A DNA stretch of 62,000 bases from positions 1,605,001 through 1,667,000 of the forward strand of contig WPIO01000070.1 of assembly GCA_009760855.2 (NCBI GenBank), read 5' to 3'. Below are positions 51,458 through 62,000 of the stretch, piece by piece. This DNA is from Cristatella mucedo (taxonomy: Eukaryota > Bryozoa > Phylactolaemata > Cristatellidae). Below the pieces are notes generated by a model that ran no database searches, was not told the origin of the DNA, and was given only the letters and a program-made list of their open reading frames with translations. Each line of letters begins with the position of its first letter. Position 1 is the stretch's first letter. The position numbers were made by a program, and so were the translations under genes.

Positions 51458-53000
51458 AAGAAACTCAGAACCTGCCTGCTCCTCACTGCATTTTCGCCGT
51501 CTGTGTGAATCATTCTTCCTGTACTCATGCGTGCGGACGATGTGCACGGTATCACTGTTAAATTGAAGTTCTTCCTTTCCAGTACGCGCAAAAAGTGCCT
51601 AGGAGGAAATTTAGCGGTCGCGGAACTATGCGAATATCTAATGATTATCAAGTGTCGATGGGCCACTATAAGCAAAGACCATTTTAACGGCCGCTTGACC
51701 CTGGTCTCTTCAGACAGCCGTGCTTCTCAGCGGCAGAGGTCACGATATTGTGTGTTTTTTACATCATGGATCATGGAAGCAGCGCTTAATGCTTTGGATG
51801 TTCATTTGAATTCTCTCGCGCCAAAGTTGAGCCTCATGTACTGCAGTGCAGGTTTGGACAACGCACGCGATCACCTAACCAGATCGCCTGACAAGCGTTT
51901 CATGGACTTACTAATCCTTACGCTTGCGTCCGGACTTTCGCTTCGTATCATTACTTTTGCTTATATCTGATGTCTGAGCTCGCGAAAGTAAGCCTGAAAC
52001 TTTGCTCTTGTATAAAGGGACTTGTCAGTGAAACCGAGGCTCCGAAGTAAGACCTGCAGATGGAGGCATATGAAATGGGAGAGATGCAGCCGTCCATGTA
52101 CCTCTCACAATGCAACGAACGCAGTCTGTCCCCAGTGAATGTTATATATCAAATGTATTATTGCTGTTATTATTATTATTATTATTAATGCAGGCGGGTC
52201 AGGATCACGTGCATCAATTCTTGCTACTCGCAGAGAGAATTGCAAGAGCGAAGTCTCGCTATACATAGTAAAGATTCAGTTTTTTACAGATTTAATGACC
52301 TACTTCAGAAACCAATGGAACCATTCTGTGTCGTAATTTTTCAATCGTGCATTTTTCGCCATTACGAGCGCGCTGGTTCGTGGTAAAGGACCGGTTGAAC
52401 AGCCTCTAATTCGCTTTCTTGCACTGTCAGCACTTCGAGAGACCGTTTTTTCAGAACAGCAGTGACACCGATGCGGTTCGTAAAGATCTTGACCTTCGTA
52501 AGGCCTACCTACCATCTTGTGCAAATATTACTGCTAGCTCCAGCCATGTGAGTATCAGTTAAAAGTCAGAGCTACCCCGATCGAGAGCTTCGGCAGAGTA
52601 AGCATATTGCACAGGCAATATCGCAGCGAATCGTGCAGTTCAAAGCAAAAGTAGCTACAGCGAACGCCGACGTCGAAAAGAAGATAACCTATGACGATCC
52701 TGAAACGATCAGGGGTCTCAGTGAGCACCTCGCTCACCCTGACGGACCACTGACGGCGACACGGATGCTGGCCAGTTCGTGACTCTCGAGGTCTTCAGCG
52801 TAGCGACTGTCTCGCTGCGAATAAAACGTCGAAAGGGGACGCGGCGAGCGCCGTCTCCGCGGGCGCTTCCTCTGCGGAGTGCTGCCTAATTTTGTACAAT
52901 GTTTGCTTCCGGTTCCGGGGGTGGGGGCGCCCCACGTGGCAGTGGCGTGGCTCGCTTTCGGTTAGAGCTTCTCGCGCACGGTGCGTCAGTGCGACGCGGC

Positions 53001-53644
53001 TCAGCCAACGACGCCGCAGGATGCGACGCCATTTAAAGTAATGAGAGGCACGTGCTCCGTCGCGGTGCCGCTCTTGTGGTCGGTTGCAGCCGCTGCAGCG
53101 AAGCCCGACGTGACTGCCCCAGCGCCGGAAACGCAGCCAGTCACAGCTGCTGCGGTCGAGGCGGCGGCGGCTGCGCCGTCGTCCGGGTTCAGCTGGTAGA
53201 CGCGCTTTCGGAACGAGCCGGCCTTGAGCAGGACGGCGGCGACAGGCCACTTGCCAGGACCGTACGAGCAGGCCGAGTTGTGCGACCTCACGGACATGGT
53301 CCGGAACAGTGGCGGGTGCGCCTCGGCTGAGTCGGGGCCGCCGCCGCCGCAGCTGAGCAGACTGCTCTTGGACGACGCAGCCTGCGCGCAGCGTCCCGAC
53401 GCGAGCTGGCCGCCGGGCACTTGCAGGCTGAAGGACGCCGCCGCCGGCTTGGGGCTTCGCGAGCCGCCGCCGCCGCCGCTCGTCGGTGGCGGCGGCTGCT
53501 TGGCGCTGTCCGCCGCGCCGACCAGCCAGAACGTCTCCACGTCGCCCTTGCCTTTAAGCGTGACGAATCCGCGACGTTCGACAGTGAATCCGCCCAGACT
53601 GTCTAGCAGCTCCCTTGTCTCCTGACTGCATTGGATCTTCATCG
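53001..53644 (-). CDS. guanylyl cyclase last exon: end of catalytic domain and low-complexity tail
   Basis: The acceptor is CATTGCAG|. The segment [19 protein letters not shown] followed by [20 protein letters not shown] is the conserved end of the catalytic domain. About 170 residues of Pro/Gly, Ser and Ala-rich tail follow to the stop at 53001-53003. The high GC content produces long open frames on the plus strand that are not coding. Confidence 0.9.
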
Positions 53645-54639
53645 CTGCAATGTTCGAGACATCTCGCGGTCACGTGGCTCGCACTGGGGGGGGGCGGGGC
53701 GGCGGGACCGGGGCGGGCGACGGCGGGGTTTGAGCCACACCGGCAGCTGGGCAGCGAAAGAAAGAGCCAAAAGCACCGGCATTTTAAGCATTTTAGCGCT
53801 CAGCGATGCCCGTATGCATTGCCGCGTTGCACGCGCTCGCACGGCCGCCGACTTTGGCATGCTTGCAAGTAGTCCACAGAATACGCACGTTCGCCTGTGC
53901 TTCGTGGTAAGGTTATTCGGCTGGATATGCGGCTGGATATCCGGATGACGCTATTCCGCATAGGACGTTTCGCGTACGCTTGCAGGCTCGCGCCGCAAAT
54001 GCGAGCCGAGCTAAGGACGTCCGGCACTTACGCTCACTGGTTGTCTCCAGTCGCGAAGCCATATTTATCGTGTCTCCGAAAAGCGTGTATCTCGGCATGG
54101 CGACGCCGACGACGCCGGCCACGCACGGTCCCGAGTTGATTCCTGCAACGGAGAACAGGGTGCATGCTGGGAGAACAGGGTGCATGCTGGGAGAACAGGG
54201 TGCATGCTGGGAGAACAGGGTGCATGCTGGGAGAACAAAGTGGATGTTGGGCGCTGATAAATCTTGTCTCGAGGTGCAAAGTTCAGAGAGTAATAATACA
54301 ATACAGAAATAGTTAGTCTTCACAGCTGTAGCACAGCGCCAGCCTGGCTCAATAGCTACAGCATCCTGCTCCCCGCAGGAGCGGCTAACTGATGTCGGCT
54401 GGCCTGTCAGCCCAATTGTCGCGGCGAGTTTTTCAAGGGTAGGGCGACGCAGGCGGAAGGTCGCCGCCGCGGGGAGTCGGCCGACAGTGGTGGGACTGGG
54501 TGGTCGGTGGCACTTCGAGCGATGGAGACGAGTAGGCCGTCCGCGACAGCGATCGAAGAAAAGGAGAGAGTCAACATCGGGAAAATTCGGTGGACCCCAT
54601 CGAATACGGTCGTATAGCGTCCGTGCTCGCATTTTTGTG

Positions 54640-54684
<45 letters not shown>

Positions 54685-57600
54685 CCTGGTTCCGGCATAG
54701 GGATTTGCCGATGCGAACTAGAAGTAGTTCGGAGCAGTGCGTATGGAATTCCTGCCCTTAAGGTGGAAGCGGAGCCCTAGTTCTCTAGTCAGGGTCTCCG
54801 GTTCGGGCTTCTCATCTTGTTTGGGTCGTTCTCCACAATAAACGTAGGTAGCCTAAGTGCGGGGACGTATTCTCTCCGCAAGAGTGCGTGTGCTGTTGAG
54901 AGCGTACGAGGAGTGTGGAGATAAAACTGAGCTAGACGCGCAGCGACTTTGTGCGTGTGCGAAAAAGCTCAGTAAAATGCCCAATTTGTGTGTCTCGCTT
55001 TCCGATTCACGCCATGGACTCACGGCCACCTTTAGTAACGGTAAGTAGGTCAACTCCAGAAACGCTAGTTTCGTGGCGGCCAGCTTATTTCGCGTAGACG
55101 CGCAGCGAACGGCATTAGGGGCGCTAGGTTACGCCGCTAGGTAAGCGGCAGGTTAAGCTTACTCCACCGAGCCTTCGGCGTTACACAGCATTACGAGTGT
55201 TGCGACGTGCTTCCATTCGCTGAAAATAACGCTTCGGCCGAATGGAAAGTTGCCATCCTACAGCCACCAAATTATGATAGCCCTAGAGTTTATTAGGTGA
55301 GTCTTAATAATAATAATAATCCTAATAGCATTATTAGGTGCCCCAATAATTAGCTAGGTTTATTAGTCTTTTAGTAAGTCCGTAAGAGTCAGAAGTCACA
55401 TTACATTTAGTCCTTGGTGCGATATTTATATCACCACGTTCGCCGACCTGCAATGGCTCCCAGTCAAGCAGCTCGTCGACTTCAAGGTTCTGCCAGTAAA
55501 TATTAGGTCCCTACATTCTTTGGCTCCAGCCTACCTTTCAGAGCAACCCCACCAGGCAAGGCATCGTACCACCTGCTTTTCGGAATCTAATAGTTTACCT
55601 ACACTTCGTAGTATCTCAAATCCTTTTGGAGACCGTGCCTTTAGTTCGTATGCTTCCAAAACCTGGAACTCCCTTCCGACTGACGGTTGCGGCATCCCCT
55701 GACTTGACCATATTAAAAAAAGCTAAAATGCATCTGTTCATCGCAATATCTAGTGGGTCCTCATGATTCGTCATTTTATGCTTATCCGTGCTGACACTGT
55801 GCATGCTGACACTAACCATATTTGCATGCTGACCGTATGCATGTCACCCCTAACCATGTTATGCTTGTTGTCATTGAGCATGCTACCACGAATCCATTCG
55901 ATCATGCTTTCCTTACAGCAAACGTAAAGTGCGCAGAAAGAGGTAAAGGTCTCTGATAGCGCTATACAAATGTCTGTTATTATTATCATTATTACTGGCA
56001 CCACTCCGCCCACCCAGTGGGCGCGACGCGCGGGAGCATCATAATCCCGTTGCCAAACATAGAAGCAGCGACCTGTCAGCTCTCTGTCGTTCCTTTAAAA
56101 CATTCATTTGGTCTATCTGTGCAATGTCTGAAAAGCTTAAGAGAAGCCATATTACAGAATGCGTCCGGCTAGGATCGATGCGAATTTCTATTGATATCAC
56201 TCTTAATTTACAGAATGCAGCTGGCCACGCGTATCGCGGATTGTTGAGTCATTTTCGAGGTTAAGCTTTTCAGGGTCTTTCAATGTGCTTATTTGTGCCG
56301 GCGCCACCCGACGGCGTGAAGGATGATTTTGCGAACTTGGAGGCCGAGCGAGGAGACTGATTCTACTGAGAGAAAAGTAATCCAGCGATAGTCCAGCGAA
56401 TGCTCCAGCGTTACTTCTCCCTCAAACCTGTGCAGCTTTAAACATTGATGTGCATTCGTATACACGTACAGGTAAGGCACATCTTTTCAAGCCATCCTGA
56501 GCTGATACTTCCACGCTACTCACTTCGACTGCCCTCCTGGCTCAGCTATGCTTCTCACCTTTTCGTAATCGTATGCATCCTGAAAGCTGCGTAGGCTATG
56601 GAGTGCAGTATATAGAACTCTCTTACGTAACGCCCACTTAGTCAGTGTCCGTCGCTTTGTGAAGTTACAGACGGAAACTTATGCATGCACACATCACGCT
56701 GGCACGATGGCTGCTCTCACAATAACACTTGGCGAAGTTTCGCTTATTTAGGTAGCCGGTAGCACTGACCTATTCTCATCTGCAGGTGTCCGTTGTAGTC
56801 GTTGTGCACCACCTTGAAGCTCTTCAGGGCGCTTCTGAAGTCTAGCGCCATGTAAGCGATCTCAGCAGCGTGTCTGTCTCCGTTTGGAACAGGTAAGCCG
56901 CTGGCTACCATGTAGGCATCGCCCACAGTCTCCACTTTGTAAACGTCATAGTTGCTGATGATGTTGTCGAACGTTGTATAAAGACCATTCAGTAACGAGA
57001 TTACCTAGAGCGATAAAATTTCCGTCCGTCATCGGACACATAATCGTGCAGTCGAAGCAGTAGCACAATTTTCTATTCTCCGTAGAACCGTCCAACAAAA
57101 AACGAGTTCTTATCGCAACGACTGGAGACTAGAGCTAAGTTAACTGCTGCACGAGTTCAAACCGTCGCGCCTGCCCGTCTGCAATGTCAAGGTCAAAAAC
57201 ACTCTTGCTGCTACCCTCAGCCTCCAGGACTAGATGCAGGCATTCGAAGTGTGTAAACTAGTGGCTGCTCATAACGTAGTCGAATTGAAACGCTGGCCGT
57301 TACTAATCGGCTGGTTTATTAGCAGTTCTTGAATCACGAGGATTACGAACGAGAAGTCATATTCTTCGGCTTAGGTCGTACATAAGCGTTTCTAGTGTGA
57401 TCGGATGACACAAGGCCTTACTAGAAAGTGGGTGCAATTCCTTGGTACTGATTCGGAATATATCCTTACGAAGCTTAGGTTACGAGCTGAAAAGGACCAA
57501 TGAACGTTTTTTGTAAGCGATGACAAGGCTTCGTGGCGACACAAATCTTTAAGCATGCATAGCTACCTTCACTCAATGCAGAATGAAATTTAAAGTCTTC

Positions 57601-60600
57601 GATAAGCAACATGCAAGCATTCACAGGAGAATTCAAACTAAACAAACCAAACAAATAAGTTCAGGGCTCTGCTAGGTTGGTGGTGGACCCCGAATACAAT
57701 TAGTCCTAGGACGATGCTGCAGAATGACTACGTAGGATCCATATGTAGAGTTATTTTGCTCAAGGTTTCGATATTATACGTGCTTTATAGCATAAATAAA
57801 GGAGTTTTATGGTGCATTTGAATGCCAGCAGCAACACTGTACCTTAAAGGGTCACTCACTATACGCCTGAAGTTTAGGCCCTGGTATATTATTAATAGGT
57901 CACCAACCAGTCCAACTTCCTGTCTTCTTCCGGCACCGCACCTGCCGCTGTTTCGACCTAATCGCTGGTTCTCACCGCACTCCCTTTTGTCGTTTCATTT
58001 CCTTTCACAGCATGACCGCCCGTAACCTAACCAGTTGTATCTCCGCCTGTAACTTCACAAAGCCATAAAGACTATGTGGGTGTTACACAGAAGAGTTTTG
58101 TATAGCGCACTCACAACCTAGGAGGCTTTGGGTTTACATTCGGTAGCCAACAGAATTAATCTCACTTAACAAAGAGAAAGTGTGAAGCATGTAGATGAGT
58201 CAATAGAGCGGCTATGCTTCACACTTTCGCACGTGGTTAGCTTCTAGAGAGCATATGTTGGAATCGCCTCCCATAAATCTTCCTCGTACTAGAGTTTTAT
58301 AAATCTTTATCAAATAGATTAGATTGCCCTTGGCTTTGGAGCAGAATAAACAGCCTGGTGCAGGCAGTAAAGGAACCTCGCCGCATGTCTCGCGCGTATG
58401 TAAGCGCGCAGGTACAGCTGGTCGGCTGGTAGCTCCGTAACTAGTAGCTGGTAGTCACCTACCTCCATGGGTGTCCATGACGCAGCCAACGCCGTGAAAC
58501 CACATATGTCCGAAAAGAAAACCGTAATGCAGGAGAACGCCTCTGGCACCACCAGCTTGTTTGCGATCAGCTGAATGGCAACTTGCCTAAAAGGCAGCGC
58601 TTTATATAATAATAATAGTAATAATAATGCACTTGATAAAGCGCCCTCAGAGAACTCAATCTATTTCTAGGCGCTTTACATTTGCTGCAAAGGAAAACGC
58701 GATTGAATGATGAGTAAAATCATGCTTGATAAACAACATGAATAACATGGTTAGGGGTGACATGCCCAGGGTCAGCATGCAAATGTGGCAGCATGCACAG
58801 TGTCAGCCCGCATAAGCATATGAAGCACGAATCACAGGGACCTCAATCAGAAAATGACGAATCACAGGGACCCACTAAATGCTGTCCTAAATAGGAGTGT
58901 TTTTAAGTTCTTTTTAAATGCGGTTAAGTCAGGGATGTTGTGACACATGTCGGGAGGGAGTTCCAGGCTTTGGGAGCATACGAACTAAATGCATGGTCTC
59001 CAAAGGATTTGAGGTTTGTACGAGGTATTGGTAAACTGTTGGATTCCAAAAAGCGGGTGGTACGATGCTTGGCCTGGTGGGGGAGTAGATCTGAGAGATA
59101 GGCTGGAGCCAAAAAATGAAGTGACCTACAAGACATATAATGAGTAGCTACTAATATAATCAGCATTAAAAGGCTTTTAACAAATGCTAACAAAACATTC
59201 TTTCACTTCTACTTCCACTACAGCGCCTTACAAATTACTATTGCAGGAATCGACGTGGTCGTGCTAGAACAGTCAGATTACAGCTTCCTATATAGTATTC
59301 GCGGTTCCTGAATTATGATGATTAGGGACCTTTTATGTCATAATCTATGATCATAGGGCATACAAAGCGCGACTAATGCATTATTGAGTCAGCAATGCCC
59401 CAGGATTAAGGTCCGGCAGTACACGAGTTGTAGTGCGGGCGTCGAGGTAGCCATTCCACTAGTCAGTTGTGATTCGGATTTACGATGGCCTACCGAACAA
59501 TAAAGTGACCTACAGAACAACTTAGTTATTAGTGCATCTCTGCTAGTTGACCTTGACCTATGTCTCTCTGCATATGTGTATTTGATGCGATAGACCGTAG
59601 GATTCCTCTGGAGCCTCTCGATACGCCTGCGTGTCACTGGCACTGCTCTTAAGTGATCTAGGTCTTATCTCATGTTATTCATGTTTATGAAGCATGATAT
59701 TGCTCGCCATTCAATCGGGCTTCCCTTTGCAGCAAATGTGAAGCGACTAGAAAGAGATTGAGTTATCTGAGGGCGCTTTATCAAGTGTATTAATAATAGT
59801 AATAATAATAATAATATTATTTTTATCTCAGTCGGCGATGTGAGAGTGTAGATGCAAATGGCTGAAGCATCACCTGGGGAGCCTTTCTGCTATCTTTTCA
59901 ACTTTAACCTTTGCCTTTTCGCCTATGCAGCGGCAAGTTTCTGTCTGCGGCTGTTTTGTTTTTACTTACTCTGGCCAATGCCAGGGGCCAAAAAACACGA
60001 TCTTTCATTTCTACACCGACGAAGCTCAGTTCTACCTATCTCTTGAACATTCTAATCCTTGTTCAGCATCCGACTCAGGTATACAGGTGACCCGCAGCTG
60101 CACCTGCACCTGTACTCTGATCACCAGCTGCCTTTCAGCACATACCACTCTTTTAACTTCATTGCTGAATTTATTGCTGAAATTGGCTGTTTGATGGCAA
60201 AAATTTCTCAAATTGAATGACGATAAAAGAATAAAAGAAACTTAATGGTAATGGGTAAAGCAAGTCTAACTCAGAAAGTGGAAAACCTTACCGCTCAAAA
60301 TGGGCTCGGCCAGCATTTCTACAATAGCATCTGCACGACATCGGCTGAGCTGCCATCGTTCCTAAGTAAGAGCTCTCACTAGTCGACCACATCAGTCCAA
60401 CTGTCAAATCTGCCTACATACAGCTTAGTAACATTGCTCACACACATCCGGGCCTGCCTTGACAGGTATGCTACATCCGCGTGGGCGCATTCATTCGTGT
60501 TATCCCGTCCTGACTTCTGCAGCTCACTATTCGCAAGCCTCCTGGGATGTGGGGTAAGGCAGTTACAGCTGGTGCAAAACGACGCTGCAGCCTAGCTTGC

Positions 60601-61558
60601 CCGTTATGTACGTCGGAATGTCCACATTGCAAAACCTCTCACTGACCTACACTGGCTCTCCATCAAGAAGCGTACCGACTTCAAGATTCTGTCACTCACT
60701 TGTAGGCGCCTTCATAAAGTAAGATCGGGGCTCGAGCCGACACAAGTCCGCCTCCGATCGCGGCATATGGCGGCTCTGCAGCCGAAGGCGCAGGCTGTAC
60801 GACACGCCGTCGTCACGTGGGCAGCTCACCTGGGCAGCATGCGGTAGAGAAGAGCCTCGGTGCGGCGCTTCTCAGCGTTGAGCTGCGACGTTCGCGCCTC
60901 GACCTGCTCCTCGAGCTTCTGCTGGTAGCGCTCCATCATGGCCAGCATGTTGTCCACGATGCTGCGGCCTCTTCTGAGCAACACAACGAGCGCATTCCAG
61001 AGACATTCCAGCGACGCCATCGCCGGCCTCCAGGACATGCGGCTAGCGGTGCTGTGCTTTATTCGACTAGTGCAGGGCATGTCCAAAATTGGTTTATTGG
61101 ACGCCTAGGCAGACGGTTTGTCAGAGGCCTGAGCGGGAGGTTTGTCGGAGGCCTGAGCGGGAGGTTCGTCAGAGGCCTGAGCAACCATTTTCTGGAGGGG
61201 GAAGGTGTCTAATCAAGCTGTTTGCAGTAGGCCTGAAGAGCAGGAAGTTGGTCGGAGGCGAAAGTTGGTCGGAGGCCTGAGCGGATGTACATATCTGCAC
61301 TAGCAGCCATATCTGATAACATGCAGGCTCTGTAGAAAGTTGAGTGGACCGTGACATGGGTCTAGATAGAGGTCGGTAACGGCAGCACTCACAGAGCTTT
61401 TCGCATAGGTTTGAGCATCTGGCAGAGCAACAGGAAGTCGGGTCTCTGCCTCGGGCTCTGCTGCCAGCAAGAGAGCATGGCGCTCTTGAGATATTGGTCG
61501 CAGGTCAGCGACGTCACATCCGGATGAGCATCCTCCTCAACGACTTTTCTTATATAGG
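53001..61558 (-). CDS. receptor guanylyl cyclase, 3' part of gene, six exons (5' end outside window)
   Basis: Exons on the minus strand, 5' to 3': 61393-61558, 60830-60973, 58463-58586, 56770-57004, 54032-54142, 53001-53644. They are in consistent phase and encode 473 residues. The order is end of the kinase-homology domain, dimerisation coiled coil, class III cyclase catalytic domain, then a Gly/Ala/Pro/Ser-rich tail of about 170 residues. Membrane guanylyl cyclases make cGMP from GTP in response to an extracellular ligand or intracellular signal. Both metal-binding Asp residues, the guanine-selecting Glu, and the catalytic Asn and Arg are present; the second guanine-selecting position is Thr, where most family members have Cys. 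The receptor and membrane-spanning exons lie beyond 62000, so the subtype cannot be told. Confidence 0.92.
54032..54142 (-). CDS. guanylyl cyclase exon: catalytic Asn/Arg segment
   Basis: The acceptor is CGTTGCAG| and the donor is GAGC|GTAAGT (phase 1). [12 protein letters not shown] and [20 protein letters not shown] carry the catalytic Asn and Arg. Thr (codon 54084-54086) stands where most guanylyl cyclases have Cys (RYCLFGD). A 20 bp minisatellite begins eight bases upstream of the exon, at 54151. Confidence 0.95.
54151..54250. repeat. 20 bp minisatellite next to a splice acceptor
   Basis: Four identical copies of GAGAACAGGGTGCATGCTGG (54151-54230) plus one diverged copy (54231-54250), starting eight bases from the guanylyl cyclase exon 54032-54142. 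Confidence 0.95.
54642..54684. repeat. (TG)n microsatellite ending in (CG)
   Basis: About 38 bases of TG and a short GC run. Confidence 0.95.
55432..55997 (+). mobile_element. LINE A 3' fragment
   Basis: From 'cgccgacctgcaatggctcc' to a tail of ATT/ATC repeats near 55997. It lies in the guanylyl cyclase intron between the 56770 and 54142 exons, antisense to the gene. Confidence 0.75.
56505..56680 (+). mobile_element. degenerate LINE B tail
   Basis: 'gaaagctgcgtaggctatgg' and 'gtgaagttacagacggaaac' match the LINE B end. It lies just downstream of a guanylyl cyclase donor site. Confidence 0.6.
56770..57004 (-). CDS. guanylyl cyclase exon: catalytic core with second metal Asp
   Basis: The acceptor is GCTCTAG| and the donor is AATAG|GTCAGT (phase 1). 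[13 protein letters not shown] and [20 protein letters not shown] carry the guanine-selecting Glu (codon 56930-56932) and the second metal Asp (codon 56918-56920), both as expected for a guanylyl cyclase. Confidence 0.95.
57005..58462. other. guanylyl cyclase intron
   Basis: A LINE B tail fragment and hairpin at 58033-58240; the remaining 57005-58030 shows nothing recognisable. Confidence 0.55.
58033..58240 (-). mobile_element. LINE B tail fragment with a terminal hairpin
   Basis: The reversed LINE B end ('gtatctccgcctgtaacttc', 'gttttgtatagcgcactcac') followed by a 15 bp inverted repeat (58176-58190 with 58214-58228). Confidence 0.65.
58463..58586 (-). CDS. guanylyl cyclase exon: catalytic domain, first metal Asp
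   Basis: The acceptor is CTTTTAG| and the donor is ATGGAG|GTAGGT (phase 0). [17 protein letters not shown] and [20 protein letters not shown] hold the start of the class III cyclase fold; the Asp in FFSDICGF (codon at 58508-58510) is the first metal ligand. Confidence 0.95.
58604..59130 (-). mobile_element. LINE A 3' fragment
   Basis: A minus-strand copy with tail and C-terminal region (open frame 58924-59193), starting just past the acceptor side of the 58586 exon. It includes a short internal duplication of 'aatcacagggacc'. Confidence 0.8.
59662..59821 (+). mobile_element. LINE A 3' tail
   Basis: Non-coding tail with hairpin and (AAT/ATA)n end. It lies in a guanylyl cyclase intron. Confidence 0.65.
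59985..60720 (+). mobile_element. decayed LINE reverse-transcriptase and C-terminal region
   Basis: 'ttctacaccgacgaagctca' is a decayed FYADD(E)AQ block. 'gttacagctggtgcaaaac' and 'gcgtaccgacttcaagattc' follow in LINE order, with several frameshifts. Confidence 0.6.
60830..60973 (-). CDS. guanylyl cyclase exon: dimerisation coiled coil
   Basis: The acceptor is TTGCTCAG| and the donor is CCCAG|GTGAGC (phase 2). [20 protein letters not shown] continuing through [20 protein letters not shown] to LLYRMLP is the conserved linker helix (NLE..VEERT..L..EK...E.LLY.MLP) that dimerises receptor guanylyl cyclases just before the catalytic domain. Confidence 0.95.
61114..61182. repeat. 24 bp tandem repeat, three copies
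   Basis: Units built on GTCAGAGGCCTGAGCGGGAG; two further partial units (GGTCGGAGGC) occur at 61246-61285. It lies in a guanylyl cyclase intron. Confidence 0.88.
61393..61558 (-). CDS. guanylyl cyclase exon: C-terminal lobe of kinase-homology domain
   Basis: The acceptor is TTTTGCAG| and the donor is GCTCT|GTGAGT (phase 2). [20 protein letters not shown] is the typical end of the kinase-homology domain (CW..P..RP.F) of receptor guanylyl cyclases, which is also shared with tyrosine kinases. It is the first exon of this gene in the window. Confidence 0.9.
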
Positions 61559-62000
61559 CTGCAAAACAACAGCGAAATGGACATATGGCTCGAGGCAGAT
61601 ACTTATCAATCGCTACAAGATACTGTAGCTATATACCGCCACTCTCTCTATAGGGGCTGTAAAAAGATAAAACAATATATAACCTACTGGAGACCAATGT
61701 ACAAGAGACGATGCAAACTTTTGTAATTAATAACTTTCATTTCAGAAACACTGCCTTCTAATGAAAAGATAATGGCATTAAAATATGAAAAAGGGGTGCT
61801 ATAATACGGCAATGTGTTTTAAGTCACGATCGTCCTATATCTTTCGACTACGTTCGGATTTCGGTGAAATACGGGATATCTCGCTAGGAGCTCGACATTA
61901 TCGTACAGCATCATGGACTCATGTAGCCACGCGGCACAGCGTTGTAAGCTGAGACAATCATGTTTACCCTGATTTTAAAGGCAAGATAATGAAGCCCACG
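61559..62000. other. guanylyl cyclase intron running off the window
   Basis: AT-rich sequence upstream of the first visible exon; no further exon was recognised before the window end. Confidence 0.55.

Larger units (their letters stand above)
50541..53000. other. intergenic region between the guanylyl cyclase and CACHD1
   Basis: Contains SINE-2 and LINE remnants to about 51700; 51700-53000 is otherwise unique sequence. The 147-codon open frame at 51527-51970 begins inside a decayed LINE-like tail and shows no protein family pattern. Confidence 0.5.

Noticed and set aside
51527-51970. 147-codon plus-strand open frame
   Set aside because: It starts in a decayed LINE-like tail and lacks any recognisable motif or splice context.
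53052-53625. Plus-strand open frames of 72-133 codons
   Set aside because: Antisense shadows of the guanylyl cyclase last exon.
54151-54250. CRISPR-like array
   Set aside because: Direct repeats abut with no spacers, and this is animal DNA; it is a minisatellite.

Overview
The window is genomic DNA from an animal. It has spliced genes with GT-AG introns, LINE and tRNA-derived SINE insertions and many long dinucleotide microsatellites, and no bacterial-style gene packing. The repeat style and the divergence of the proteins suggest an invertebrate bilaterian; I cannot name the species.

Two protein-coding genes are supported, both on the minus strand. The first is a complete CACHD1-like gene (VWA and Cache domain protein of the alpha2-delta calcium-channel-subunit superfamily). 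I resolved it into 20 coding exons from the ATG at 42983 down to the stop at 3263-3265. All exon junctions are phase-consistent and sum to 4677 bases (1558 codons plus stop). The order is signal peptide, alpha2-delta-type N-terminal region, VWA domain with a degenerate metal site, Cache regions, two Cys-rich segments, one membrane helix and a long low-complexity cytoplasmic tail. The second gene is the 3' part of a receptor guanylyl cyclase, six exons from 61558 down to the stop at 53001-53003: end of the kinase-homology domain, dimerisation coiled coil, cyclase catalytic domain and a Gly/Ala/Pro-rich tail. Its 5' exons lie beyond 62000.

Layout from left to right: 1-3262 is downstream flank of CACHD1 with LINE/SINE debris; 3263-42983 is CACHD1, with its introns full of repeats and a 9.5 kb first intron; about 42600-44900 is GC-rich DNA around the CACHD1 start; 44900-53000 is intergenic and holds the longest LINE copy (47863-50081, one nonsense codon); 53001-62000 is the guanylyl cyclase gene.

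The repeats form a few families. LINE A is L2/CR1-like with an (ATT)n tail; LINE B is a related family with an (ATTAC)n-type tail; SINE-1 and SINE-2 are tRNA-derived. SINE-1 has the same 3' hairpin architecture as the LINE A tail, which suggests it borrows a LINE retrotransposition machinery. The most notable structures are a 413 bp inverted repeat with only three mismatches flanking CACHD1 exon 14, a 20 bp minisatellite that copies the 3' splice-site region of a cyclase exon, a Cys-to-Thr change at the guanine-specificity position of the cyclase, and a 26 bp perfect palindrome in intron 5. I found no convincing wholly new multi-gene system. The inverted repeat around exon 14 is the best candidate for an undescribed functional arrangement. 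All family assignments rest on remembered protein family patterns; no database search was possible.
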